Below are positions 45,555 through 54,744 of a DNA stretch of 64,000 nucleotides, piece after piece. The notes beneath the pieces are model-generated. The model ran no database searches. It was not told where the DNA came from and was given only the letters and a program-made list of their open reading frames with translations. Source of the stretch: Candidatus Kirkpatrickella diaphorinae (GTDB taxonomy: Bacteria; Pseudomonadota; Alphaproteobacteria; Acetobacterales; Acetobacteraceae). Location of the stretch: contig NZ_CP107052.1 of NCBI RefSeq assembly GCF_025736875.1, positions 62,001 through 126,000 of the forward strand, in the 5' to 3' direction. The translations under genes and the position numbers were made by a program. Each line of letters opens with the position of its first letter. Positions within the stretch are counted from its first letter, which is position 1.

Positions 45555-46319
45555 TTAAGCGGCGAGCGTCTCGGTCAGCGCACCGACCTTGTCGTCGTGA
45601 AGCTCCTTGAAGTACATCGCCAGAATGTCCTGATGCTCCCGCAGGTAGCGTTTCAGTGAAGCGATATCCTCCTCACTGCGCAGCAAATGGCGCACGGCCT
45701 GCCAGACTTCACCCGGGTGATCATCATTGATGTCCGTATGGGAGTGGGAGATCTGCCCGGAGATGTTCTGCTCACCGACCGACTCTTTGAGCGCTTCGAT
45801 CTTCCGCGGCTCCAGCTTCACGTTCACGTACTCCACCAGGTAGGAGTAAGCGACGACGCCCAGCGGCCCTTCATGGTCCAGCAGGTAGGAGAAGTAACCG
45901 ACAAGTAGCTTTGTCGACAGATAAGGTTCAGTCCCGAGGAAGGTCTCACGGGAGACGCCCGCGCGCGTCAGATCCTGGATGAACAGCTCATCATGGAGCA
46001 TTTCTTCATTTTCATAATTCGCCCAGATCTGAGCCGCACGCGGACTCGTCTTGGCGATTTCCGCCAATGCCTTGGACTCTGCGACACGGAGGAGCCGGAT
46101 GCGCCATGCTGTCTCGATCAGGTGGCGCTGATAGTAAGCGGAGTTGACGGATTTGCCTTCAAGATGCGCGGCGTAGGGCACGGTCTCATACCAATTATCG
46201 ACCTGACGATCGATGATGGCATCAATTTCCGCACGCAATTGCGCGGAACGTTGTGCATTGAGAAAGGGCGCGCCATCATGGTCATAACCCACATGCTTCA
46301 CACGATTTTGAGTACTCAC
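45555..46319 (-). CDS. Heme-oxygenase-like diiron oxidase (HDO) family protein
   Basis: The GTG at 46319, behind AAAGGAA, gives 254 residues. The fold is the TENA/heme-oxygenase-like bundle of iron-dependent oxidases. Likely iron ligands are E106 and H109 (NYENEEMLHDELF), E163 (LVEYVNVKLE), H194 and H201 (SHTDINDDH); E69 may also contribute. Relatives such as UndA, BesC and SznF cleave or hydroxylate C-C, C-N or N bonds of amino-acid-derived substrates. The position usually Asp (four after the first His) is Asn here. It is adjacent to a ferredoxin gene, its probable electron donor. Confidence 0.85.
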   Translation of the reverse strand: MSTQNRVKHVGYDHDGAPFLNAQRSAQLRAEIDAIIDRQVDNWYETVPYAAHLEGKSVNSAYYQRHLIETAWRIRLLRVAESKALAEIAKTSPRAAQIWANYENEEMLHDELFIQDLTRAGVSRETFLGTEPYLSTKLLVGYFSYLLDHEGPLGVVAYSYLVEYVNVKLEPRKIEALKESVGEQNISGQISHSHTDINDDHPGEVWQAVRHLLRSEEDIASLKRYLREHQDILAMYFKELHDDKVGALTETLAA

Positions 46320-46360
46320 GACAATTTCCTTTCGTTTATTTAACCAAAAATCGAATAGTT

Positions 46361-46648
46361 TTATTTCGCGACACGTAATGTGACCGCACCATTCAGTTGG
46401 CATTGACATGCCAGCCTGAAGCCTGGACCAGAGAAGCCAAGCATCTCTAGAAATTCGTCCTCGTCTTCTTCTTTGTTGTTAAGATTTGCGAGGCCATCCA
46501 ACACCTCGATGACACATGCGCCACACGCACCTGATTTGCAGCCGAACGGAATGTTGTCCTCACGCAATTCGTGTTCCAGCTCCGTCAATTGTACCCCTGC
46601 TGGAAGCAGCACCTCGGTCTCGCTTGGCATCATCTTGATCTTGAACAT
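46361..46648 (-). CDS. [2Fe-2S] ferredoxin (plant type)
   Basis: The Met at 46648 gives a 95-residue protein. The cluster Cys residues are in FGCKSGACGACVIEV (C-x4-C-x2-C) and LACQCQL. The rest is an acidic plant-type ferredoxin with DEDEFLEMLGFSGPGF. It is the first gene of the locus, 41 bp before the HDO gene, and probably donates electrons to it. The frame is open 26 codons earlier, but the upstream part has no family similarity. Confidence 0.88.
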   Translation of the reverse strand: MFKIKMMPSETEVLLPAGVQLTELEHELREDNIPFGCKSGACGACVIEVLDGLANLNNKEEDEDEFLEMLGFSGPGFRLACQCQLNGAVTLRVAK

Positions 46649-47752
46649 TTGTCCGTTCCCTGAAGCCGTTGTGAGCATGTCCGCCTGCGTTGGCGGGGCT
46701 CTCAAACCTAGGGACGAGCATAACAATCCAGTTTCAAAATGCTACTACAATTTATTCACGAAAAGTTCAGATACAGATAGTTCGCGGATATTAAGGGGCC
46801 GGGTCTCTATCCGCTGACGTGTGATGAATCCAGTCTGCAACTCACGGTTGTTCACGATGGTGGATTCGCTACCATTTGATTTCTCAGGAAATTTTACAGC
46901 CTCTCTTCACGTCAGCGCGCCGCAGCCAGGCACAGCGTCTGATGATGGGTCGCCGCAGGATCGGCTGAATTTCATGTCAACATTAAAAATGGTTCATGTT
47001 TCGCTCGACATCGTGATCACGCTTTGTCCCTCCGCCGTCGGCCGAGTCGCTGGTCCCGAGTCGGCAGCAATATCTGCCAGAACACGCGCCCGATTCTGAC
47101 TGCGCCGCGTGCCCGTCCGGTTGCGCGTCAGGGCTATATGCGGCCTGGCTTTTCGTCCACGGCGTTTGGCATTCAAGAGGACGCGCATTTGCTTGATGGC
47201 TCTGGCGATCCCGCGTCAGGCGCGATTTTTCGCTGCCGAAGAGCTGGCCCAAATCGCGTGACGTTGCCGCGCGGCCTTGATGCCCGATTGTTGCGCGCCG
47301 CTTCGGGTGCGTCGCTTAGGGCAGATATACGTCTCCTGCCGATTACCTTCGGCGAGATGGCCCGCCAGCGCAGCGCGTTGCCGCGCATGGCCGTGGGTCA
47401 GCGCCAACCATTTCGCGCTTTTCCTGACCGGATCGGGTTGAGGCCGGACGATATCTGGCTGAGGGTCAGCGCATTGTTGGGCAGCGCGGCGTGGCCGATT
47501 TGGCGAATCGCGGGTCGGCTCTGATGTCGCCAACGGCGGTCAAGCTGCCTGCTGCATTGAGCATCGGCCAGGTCAGCGCAACGCTATATGGCACAACATG
47601 GCCAAGGAGTTCGCCGGGTGGGGGTGCCACACCCCCGCGCATGTCGCGCCACCTACGGAAGCGCGGCGGCGCGAGCGGCGCGAACGGCGCTCAAACGTTG
47701 TGCCCGCCGGTTGAACGTGTCGTTCGCGTCGGGGCAGTTATCCCGGGCAAAA
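46649..47752. other. About 1.1 kb with no confident gene, upstream of the biosynthetic locus
   Basis: Frames on both strands (for example 47024-47524 plus, 47216-47533 minus) are Arg/Ala-rich and match no family I recognise. The promoter of the ferredoxin gene should lie in the first ~150 bases. The remainder looks like decayed coding DNA or a GC-rich spacer; see findings. Confidence 0.5.
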
Positions 47753-47776
47753 AAAACGCCCCCGAAGGGGCGTTTT
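47753..47776. terminator. Terminator downstream of dps
   Basis: CGCCCC (47757-47762) pairs with GGGGCG (47767-47772) around CGAA, flanked by A4 and T4 so it can work on either strand. It lies 18 bases beyond the dps stop. Confidence 0.85.
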
Positions 47777-47793
47777 CCATGCAAAAGGTGAGG

Positions 47794-48330
47794 TTATCGT
47801 GCGCCTTTATGGTCGCCATCCCGCATGGCGCCTGTCGGCTCCTGCACGTGAGCTTCCAGAAACCACAAATGCTTGTCCAAAGCGCGCGAAGCTTCCGTGA
47901 AGAGGTCAGCCGTATCCGCGTCGCCCGCATCATCCGTCTTGTCAATCGCGTCGCGAACGTTATTGGCGACGGTGCCGTAACGGTCGATCAGTGCGGCAAT
48001 ATGGTCGGCAATCTTATAGATGTCGGTCGGGTAGGGCTTGCAGGAGGATGTGCTGGTCACATTCTGCGCCGTGCCAAAAGCGGTTCCGCCAAGCTGCACC
48101 ACACGTTCCGCCACTTCATCGACGAGCGCATCAATACTGTCTCGGAAACCATCAAGCATTTCATGCACGCCGATAAATTGCGGCCCCTTTAAGTTCCAAT
48201 GCGCCTGCTTCGTGATGAGGGAAAGATCGATTAGGTCTGCGAGACGGGCATTGAGCGTGTCGATCGAGACCGCCTTGGCGTTGGATTTAAGGTTGTTCTG
48301 CGTCGTGTGCATCATATTTCTGGAAGTCAT
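47794..48330 (-). CDS. dps: Dps ferritin-like DNA-protection protein
   Basis: The Met at 48330, behind AAGGA, gives 178 residues. The Dps ferroxidase and helix motifs are present: SLITKQAHWNLKGPQFIGVHEMLDGF and DALVDEVAERVVQLGG, with a C-terminal helix (RALDKHLWFLEAHV). Dps dodecamers oxidise ferrous iron with peroxide and bind DNA. It stands alone with a terminator. An alternative upstream start would add 24 residues without binding-site support. Confidence 0.95.
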   Translation of the reverse strand: MTSRNMMHTTQNNLKSNAKAVSIDTLNARLADLIDLSLITKQAHWNLKGPQFIGVHEMLDGFRDSIDALVDEVAERVVQLGGTAFGTAQNVTSTSSCKPYPTDIYKIADHIAALIDRYGTVANNVRDAIDKTDDAGDADTADLFTEASRALDKHLWFLEAHVQEPTGAMRDGDHKGAR

Positions 48331-48671
48331 GACATTGTCCTTTGCCTTGTAAACTGGGCCAGCCCGCCGCCACGCTGACGCGGATAATTCCCTGACCTTC
48401 AAGGGCTTTAAAACTAATCGTTGTGCGCCCGCGCGCTGAAATCAAGGGGGAAAAGCGGCGCGACAACATATGTTGCGCAGGAAGTCTCCCATGATTGTCC
48501 GCCGCGTCACGCGTCGTCGGGGATGAACGATTGAGCGCGCGCCGAGTTGAATAAAAAAATAGTCAATCGACGCTATGAACCGGCTTAACTATTTCTTGGG
48601 GGCATGCTCTTGGTACATAAACTGCCGAAGCCTGCGTTTGTCGCCGGTGGGTGAGACTTAATGAGGAGTTT

Positions 48672-49886
48672 ATGGGCGCTTCCCATCACGATGTGATCCC
48701 CCGCACATCCCGAGAAAATCTGATTATTTTCATTGCCCTTGGTCTTGGTTCCTTCGCGATCGGAACGGCCGAATTCGCGGCTATGAGCATCGTGCCGATG
48801 GTCGCGCATAGTTTCGGCCTGACGGACCCGCAAGCCAGTTATGCCATTGTCCTCTATGCGTGCGGCGTGTGCTTCGGCGCGCCTGTCATCGCGCTCTTCT
48901 CCGCCAGAATGAGCCGCAAGCGCATGTTGATCGCGATGATGTTATTTTACTGCATCGCAAATGGGCTGAGCGCGCTGGCGCCCAATTTCGAAACCTTTTT
49001 GATCTTCCGCTTCCTCAGCGGCGTGCCGCACGGGGCTTATTTCGGCATTGCCGGGATTGTCGCCTCCTATCTTGTCCCGCCCAATAAAAGGTCGCAGGCA
49101 GTGGGGCGGGTGATTCTCGGCCTGACATTAGCGACCATTTGCGGCGTGCCGCTGGCCAACTTCCTCGGGCAGCTTGTGGGGTGGCGCTGGGCCTTTGCCC
49201 TTATCGCCGCCCTGGCCGCCCTCACTATGATGCTGATTGCCCGTTTTTCACCCGATGTCCGCCCCCGGGAAAATGCGAGCATCGTCTCGGAAATGTCGGC
49301 CTTGAAACTCAAGCAGGTCTGGTTGACCCTGGCGATCGGGGCGGTCGGTTTCGGGGGGGTCTTCTGCGTCTATACTTATCTCGCATCGATCCTGACCCAC
49401 GTCACCCATGTTCCCGCCACGCTTCTGCCCGTGCTTCTCGCGATTTTCGGCGTCGGGATGACGGTGGGCACGGTTGTATGCGCCTTTCTCGCGGATCGAC
49501 GGATGGTGCCCACACTGGGCGGCGTGCTGCTGATGGGGGCGGCCTCCATGGCGGGCTTCCCGGAGGCAGCGCACCGCTTCATCCCCTTATGCATCAATGT
49601 CTTCATGATCGGCGCCAGTGGCGGGTTGGCCACGGTCGTGAATTCCCGCCTTCTCGCTGTGGCGGTGGGGGCTGAAGGATTGGCGGCGGCGTTGAATCAG
49701 AGCGCCTTTAACATCGCCAATGCGGTCGGGCCGTGGCTGGGGGGCATCGCCATTACATCCGGTCTGGGCTGGAGTGCCGTTGGTTGGGTCGGGATGCTTC
49801 TTTCCCTTGGTGGGTTTGGTATTTACCTCGCCAGCGTCGCGGAGGAATATCGAACCAGCGGCAAATCAATCACTGAGATGGAGTGA
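48672..49886 (+). CDS. MFS transporter (AraJ/YdeA-like)
   Basis: This encodes 404 residues with twelve helices. The early segment (GLGSFAIGTAEFAAMSIVPMVAHSFGLTDPQASYAIVLYACGVCFG, positions quoted only in part) and the FRFLSGVPHGAYFGIAGIVA helix are characteristic of AraJ/arabinose-efflux-like MFS exporters. The start at 48672 follows GAGGAG; a GTG at 48651 would add seven residues. Its substrate is unknown. Confidence 0.87.
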   Translation: MGASHHDVIPRTSRENLIIFIALGLGSFAIGTAEFAAMSIVPMVAHSFGLTDPQASYAIVLYACGVCFGAPVIALFSARMSRKRMLIAMMLFYCIANGLSALAPNFETFLIFRFLSGVPHGAYFGIAGIVASYLVPPNKRSQAVGRVILGLTLATICGVPLANFLGQLVGWRWAFALIAALAALTMMLIARFSPDVRPRENASIVSEMSALKLKQVWLTLAIGAVGFGGVFCVYTYLASILTHVTHVPATLLPVLLAIFGVGMTVGTVVCAFLADRRMVPTLGGVLLMGAASMAGFPEAAHRFIPLCINVFMIGASGGLATVVNSRLLAVAVGAEGLAAALNQSAFNIANAVGPWLGGIAITSGLGWSAVGWVGMLLSLGGFGIYLASVAEEYRTSGKSITEME

Positions 49887-49915
49887 CTTCACAGGTGAGG
49901 CCCGTCACGGCGGGC

Positions 49916-52426
49916 CTAAAGCTTGTCCGGCGCAGGGATTTCCTCCGGTCGGCGCAGATCCATGAATGGTGTGGCATCGGTGCGGAAGTAACGCGCATAA
50001 TATGGGTCGGACTCGAAATCCTCATAACCGGCCCATTTTTCCCGCATGAACTGTGTCTCCAGGAAAAATCGCGTTTCATGCTCAGGCCGGTCATCTGTGC
50101 CGCGAGAGTGACTCTCATAATGATGGGCCACACTGTCCGCCACATAAAGGACGCGATGCCCTGCCTGACGAATTTTAAGGCATAGATCGACGTCATTATA
50201 GGCGATCGAGAGGTGATCCTCATCGAACCCGCCGACCGCGAGAAAAACATCGCGCCGCACCAGCATACAGGCAGCCGTCACGGCGGAGACTTCATGCGTC
50301 AGGGCGATGCGCCCGATATAGCCTTTATCATGCCGCCCGAAACGGCGATGGGCATGCGCGCCGATCACATCCGGGCCGGTAATCACACCGGCATGTTGGA
50401 TGGTCTCATCTTTATAAAGCAGCATATTCCCGACAACGGCGACATCCTCCGCCGCGAGACACTCATTGACCATGAGGCGAAGCCAGTCAGCATTTTCAAT
50501 GACGACATCATTATTCATAAATAAAATAAAGGGCGCATCCGTATGCCGAACGGCAAAATTATTGAGGCGGGAAAAATTAAAGGCTTCCTCCACCCGCAGA
50601 ACCGTCACGCCCTCAATTTTACGCATCCGCGCGGCGAAGCGCTTTGCTGCCGGAGTGACTGACCAGTTATCGATGAGGATGATATCAAAGGCGGCATATT
50701 GCGTACGGTCAAGAAGCGCTGTGACACAGCGTTCCGTCATTTCGCTTTCATCCTTAAAGGGGATGATGATTGTCACACGTGGCGACGCCCGATATTGCCA
50801 GCGCACGTTGTAAATCGTCAGTTTATCAATGGAAGTTGGCCTGGCTTTGAGGCCGCGCCGTCTGAGGTGCGCCGCGACAGCCCGCACCCCTGCTTCGACA
50901 GCGTAGCTTTTATTTTTCAGACTGGCCGCCGTCGAATTTTCAGTAATGCGCCAGTGATAGAGAATATCCCGCACATGGCAGATCTCCGCGGGTTGCAATA
51001 TCTCGACCGCACGCAGGAGGAAATCATGGTCCTGCGCGCCATTATAGGCGCTATCAAGCAGGCCGATTTTGCGGGCAAGCGCCGCGTGGACCATAGTCAG
51101 ATGACAGATGTAATTGCAGCCCAGTAAATATCGGTAGGAAAAATCCGGTTTCAAATTCGGGTCGCGGAAGCGCCCATGCAGGTCGATCTTATCCTCGTCG
51201 GAATAAAGCAACTGGGCGTTTGAGCGCAGGGCCGCGCGGACCATGACTTCCAGCGCGACATCAACCAGCACGTCGTCATGGTCGAAAAACGCGATATAAT
51301 CGCCTTTCGCTTCCATAAGGCCCGCATTGGTAGCGCCCGCGATGCCTTGATTTTTCGGGAGCGTGATGACTCGCATCCGCTTATCCGCCGCGCAGAACGT
51401 ATCGATCTGGCGTGTAATTGTCGCATCAGCGCGGCCATCATCAATAAAAATAAGCTCCCAATGCGGGTACGTTTGCGCCATGACGGATTGCACCGCCTGA
51501 ATGAAATCCGTCAGGATCGGCTTATATACAGGGCAGAGGACTGAGACGCGGGGAGAGCCGGGCAAAGGTGCGTGTGTCCGTTCATGATCAACCGCGATGC
51601 GGAGGCGGGCATAATAGGCGCGGGCCCAGCTATCATAATCTGCGAGACTATGTCCGCCATGCGGCATGATGTCACGGATTTTACGGCGCAACGCGGAAAG
51701 ATCGCGATGAAAGCGGTCAATTGTCTCTGTCACATCGACAAGTTCCGCCTCCAGCCGATCATCGGCGATGGAGGATCGCATCGGGCTGTTGGTAAGCTCG
51801 ACGCCTGATGGCTCAACCGTGACAGCATAGAGATGCGGCTTGCCATCCCGAAACGCCGTGGGCACAGGCACTGAGAAGCCGCAAAGCCCATCTGCATCGA
51901 GAGATTCTCCGACATCCCCGCGGAAGCGATCGGCTTTGACGCGCGCGATGTGACGCCCATCAATCGATAAAGCGACCGTCGCCCCGCCTTCCAACGCCCC
52001 GCTTTCTCCCGGGATGAGGACCCAACCCACCACCTGACCCTGACGCAGTCCTTCAAAATAGCCGGTAATCTGCTGAGCGGCGTCATCGCCGATCAGAAGC
52101 TCATCCGTGAAGTCCTGCCCGGTGCCGGAGACGCTGACAGGCACAATGCTGCCATCAGGAAAGCGGAAGGAGAGGGCACGCGCCCGGCCGTCTAGATAGG
52201 GCGACGGGACATTGAACGTAAATCCAATATTCTGCTCGCCGGATTTTATGAGGCTGCCGAGGTCAGGACGCGGTGACGCAGCCTCCACCGCGGCGACTTC
52301 CTGCCCATCAATCAGCACGTGGACATGAAGGGGGCCGCGGCGATTAAGATGAATGGCCCAACCGCGTGCCACGCCGTTTTCGTAAAAATCGACCAGTCCA
52401 CGGAATGGTGAATTCTGCGCAGTCAT
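49916..52426 (-). CDS. Tandem GT2 glycosyltransferase with N-terminal beta-sandwich repeats
   Basis: From the Met at 52426 the protein has 836 residues. Residues ~8-215 contain two beta-sandwich repeats (GLVDFYENGVARGWAIHL and ITGYFEGLRQGQVVGWVLIP). Two GT2 domains follow: the first with PRVSVLCPVYKPILTDFIQ and the DHDD motif (YIAFFDHDDVLVD), the second with RVTIIIPFKDESEMTERCV and FMNNDVVIENADWL. GT2 enzymes transfer sugars from nucleotide donors; two domains suggest sequential or alternating transfer, as in some surface polysaccharide synthases. The frame is open 51 codons upstream, but no family sequence is seen there. Confidence 0.85.
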   Translation of the reverse strand: MTAQNSPFRGLVDFYENGVARGWAIHLNRRGPLHVHVLIDGQEVAAVEAASPRPDLGSLIKSGEQNIGFTFNVPSPYLDGRARALSFRFPDGSIVPVSVSGTGQDFTDELLIGDDAAQQITGYFEGLRQGQVVGWVLIPGESGALEGGATVALSIDGRHIARVKADRFRGDVGESLDADGLCGFSVPVPTAFRDGKPHLYAVTVEPSGVELTNSPMRSSIADDRLEAELVDVTETIDRFHRDLSALRRKIRDIMPHGGHSLADYDSWARAYYARLRIAVDHERTHAPLPGSPRVSVLCPVYKPILTDFIQAVQSVMAQTYPHWELIFIDDGRADATITRQIDTFCAADKRMRVITLPKNQGIAGATNAGLMEAKGDYIAFFDHDDVLVDVALEVMVRAALRSNAQLLYSDEDKIDLHGRFRDPNLKPDFSYRYLLGCNYICHLTMVHAALARKIGLLDSAYNGAQDHDFLLRAVEILQPAEICHVRDILYHWRITENSTAASLKNKSYAVEAGVRAVAAHLRRRGLKARPTSIDKLTIYNVRWQYRASPRVTIIIPFKDESEMTERCVTALLDRTQYAAFDIILIDNWSVTPAAKRFAARMRKIEGVTVLRVEEAFNFSRLNNFAVRHTDAPFILFMNNDVVIENADWLRLMVNECLAAEDVAVVGNMLLYKDETIQHAGVITGPDVIGAHAHRRFGRHDKGYIGRIALTHEVSAVTAACMLVRRDVFLAVGGFDEDHLSIAYNDVDLCLKIRQAGHRVLYVADSVAHHYESHSRGTDDRPEHETRFFLETQFMREKWAGYEDFESDPYYARYFRTDATPFMDLRRPEEIPAPDKL

Positions 52427-52869
52427 GATGGAACCTGTAGCCTGAGAATAATCGACAGAGACTGTCCCTGTTTTATGTATGGTGTCTCCCTTATGCGCTG
52501 TCAAAAAAGCTTTTCCTGTCAACCGAGGTATTTCAGGCCGCCTCATTGTTTCGGCGCGTGACGGTGACACGCTGCGCATAAAGATGAGGCGTTAGAGGCG
52601 CTGTCAAAAAAACTTCATAAATCCGTTGTACATAAGCCGCTGGAAAATGCCGCATCAAGGATAGGCAAGGAATATCAACTTGAGAAACGTCCTTTAAGGG
52701 GCTGTATAACAGGGCGCGGAAGCGGTGCATGGCGCCGTGTGCCGCGTGGGTCGCGATTCGAGCCCTTGACGATTTCAGGCGCATTCGCGTTATAACCGGG
52801 TCATCAGCAAAGCGGATTGGTTTTTATTGTTCCGTCTGCTTTCCGGTCAGGTTAGGGTCCGACACACAT
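52427..52869. other. Upstream region of the pst operon
   Basis: This 440-bp gap between the divergent glycosyltransferase and pstC holds a degenerate Pho-box candidate (listed separately), two further CTGTCA boxes at 52498 and 52516, and a weak -35-like TTGACG at 52766 with TATAAC at 52791. No gene is supported. Confidence 0.5.
52601..52618 (+). promoter_or_regulatory. Weak Pho-box candidate
   Basis: CTGTCAA-AAAA-ACTTCAT matches the 7-4-7 Pho-box layout with six of seven bases in the first half and four of seven in the second. It is about 250 bp before pstC, rather far; PhoB control is plausible but not shown. Confidence 0.35.
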
Positions 52870-53844
52870 ATGGCGCTTATCCCCGATGCTCGAGACGTCG
52901 GTCGATCCATTCCTCAGATTGGCGAAACGCCATTTTGGAAAGGGGATCGCCTTTTTCGGGGTGTGGCGTGCCTCTGCGCGCTCATCGTGCTGCTTGCGCT
53001 GGGCGGGCTGGTCGTCAGTATGGGGGTTGGCGGGTTCGCGGCCTTCCGCCATTTCGGCCTTGATTTCATCATCTCAAATGTCTGGAACCCGGTTACCCAG
53101 CAATATGGCGCGCTCGCACCTGTTTTCGGGACGGTGGCATCAACCTTCATCGCGGTGCTCTTCGCCGTGCCGATTGCTTTCGGCACCGCCTTCTGGCTGA
53201 CTTTCATTGCGCCGCGGGTCGTCTCCGCCGCTTTTGCCTCCGCCATCCAGCTTCTCGCGGCTGTGCCGTCCATAATTTTCGGGATGTGGGGGTTTTTCGT
53301 CATTGTGCCTTTCATGGCGCGACATGTGCAGCCTTTTTTACATCATCATTTCCGGCACACACCTTTCATTCAGGATCTCGTAAGCGGACCCGCTTACGGC
53401 CTCGGGCTGATGTCTGCCGGGATCGTCCTCGCGATCATGATAACGCCGCTTATGACAGCCATCATGTGCGACGTCTTCAAAGTCGCGCCGACCATGTTGC
53501 GGGAAAGTGCTTTCGGCCTGGGTGCCAACAAGTGGGAAGTCATGCGCCGCATCGTGGCGCCCTGGGCGCGGACGGGGATTATCGGCGGGATCGTGCTCGG
53601 CACCGGGCGCGCGCTGGGTGAGACGATGGCGGTGACCTTTGTCATCGGCAACGTCAATATCATGGGCTGGTCACTCTTCTCCCCCCGCAACAGCGTGGCA
53701 TCGCTCATCGCGCTCGAATTTCCCGAAAGCGCCGCGGGGAGCCTGAAATTATCATCTTTGCTTGCCCTCGGATTTATCCTGATGGTCCTCTCTTTTGTGA
53801 CACTGGGTGCAGCGCGGTGGCTGCTGCGCGGTAAACAGGCATGA
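52870..53844 (+). CDS. pstC: Phosphate ABC transporter permease PstC
   Basis: This encodes 324 residues with six transmembrane helices. The PstC motif VRES-type loop appears as LRESAFGLGANKWEVMRRIVAPWARTG, with GRALGETMAVTFVIGN. The ATG at 52870 (MALIPDARDV) is preferred over the longer open frame from 52729. It is followed by pstA with a 4-bp ATGA overlap at 53841, showing translational coupling. Confidence 0.95.
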   Translation: MALIPDARDVGRSIPQIGETPFWKGDRLFRGVACLCALIVLLALGGLVVSMGVGGFAAFRHFGLDFIISNVWNPVTQQYGALAPVFGTVASTFIAVLFAVPIAFGTAFWLTFIAPRVVSAAFASAIQLLAAVPSIIFGMWGFFVIVPFMARHVQPFLHHHFRHTPFIQDLVSGPAYGLGLMSAGIVLAIMITPLMTAIMCDVFKVAPTMLRESAFGLGANKWEVMRRIVAPWARTGIIGGIVLGTGRALGETMAVTFVIGNVNIMGWSLFSPRNSVASLIALEFPESAAGSLKLSSLLALGFILMVLSFVTLGAARWLLRGKQA

Positions 53845-54728
53845 AACACCCTTCACAGGCACCACATCCCCATAATCATGGGTGGCGAAGAAGCGGTATC
53901 CTGCGGCGTCGCCACATGGCGGACCGTTTCGCCACACTCCTCGGAATATCGGCGACGGTGAGCCTCATTACTGTGCTTGTCTCCATTTTATGGACGCTGC
54001 TTAAAAATGGTCTCGCCGGCATGTCACTGGCGACGTTTCTGGTCCCGATGGGGCCACCAGGCCATCATTCGGGCCTTGCCAATGCGATTATCGGCAGCCT
54101 GATCCAGACATTTGTCGGCCTGCTGATGGCGACGCCGATCGGGCTGGGCTGCGGGATTTATCTCTCTGAATGTCGAAGCAGTGGGCGCCTCGCTTTTACG
54201 GTGCGCTTTGTTTCCGACGTGCTTCTCTCCGCGCCATCCATTCTGATCGGACTTTTTGTTTATCTGATCCTCGTCGCGCCCTTCCATCGTTTTTCCGGTT
54301 TTGCGGGTTCTGTGGCACTGGCCATCCTGGCCGTGCCGATCATTGTGCGAACGACGGAGGATATGCTGCGCCTCGTGCCGGTCGCCATGCGTGAGGCTGG
54401 CTCGGCCCTTGGGGCCACGCGATGGCGCGTCGTGCTGCTTTTATGCCTGCGCGCCGCCGCGCCCGGCGTGCTGACCGGTATCCTGCTGGCACTGGCGCGC
54501 GTCAGTGGGGAGACAGCCCCGCTTTTATTCACGTCGCTGGGTAATCAGAACTGGTCATTCAGCCTGGACCGGCCGATGGCAAGTCTTCCCCTTGCCATAT
54601 ATCAATATGCCGGAGCTTCTTATGAGGATTGGGTGCGCCTGGCCTGGGCAGGCGCGCTGATCGTGACGATCGGCGTGTTGGGCATCAATATTATCGCACG
54701 GTTCTGTATTCGTGACAGTGGTCGTTAA
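53841..54728 (+). CDS. pstA: Phosphate ABC transporter permease PstA
   Basis: This encodes 295 residues with six helices. The motif REAGSALGATRWRVVLLLCLRAAAPG and GETAPLLFTSLG are typical. PstA pairs with PstC to form the inner-membrane channel. It overlaps pstC by 4 bp and pstB follows 16 bp later. Confidence 0.95.
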   Translation: MKHPSQAPHPHNHGWRRSGILRRRHMADRFATLLGISATVSLITVLVSILWTLLKNGLAGMSLATFLVPMGPPGHHSGLANAIIGSLIQTFVGLLMATPIGLGCGIYLSECRSSGRLAFTVRFVSDVLLSAPSILIGLFVYLILVAPFHRFSGFAGSVALAILAVPIIVRTTEDMLRLVPVAMREAGSALGATRWRVVLLLCLRAAAPGVLTGILLALARVSGETAPLLFTSLGNQNWSFSLDRPMASLPLAIYQYAGASYEDWVRLAWAGALIVTIGVLGINIIARFCIRDSGR

Positions 54729-54744
54729 AGGATAGGCAGATTGC

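Noticed and set aside
47024-47524. 166-residue plus-strand frame
   Set aside because: Composition is typical of an out-of-frame GC-rich reading, with no binding site and no family resemblance; an opposite-strand frame is just as long.
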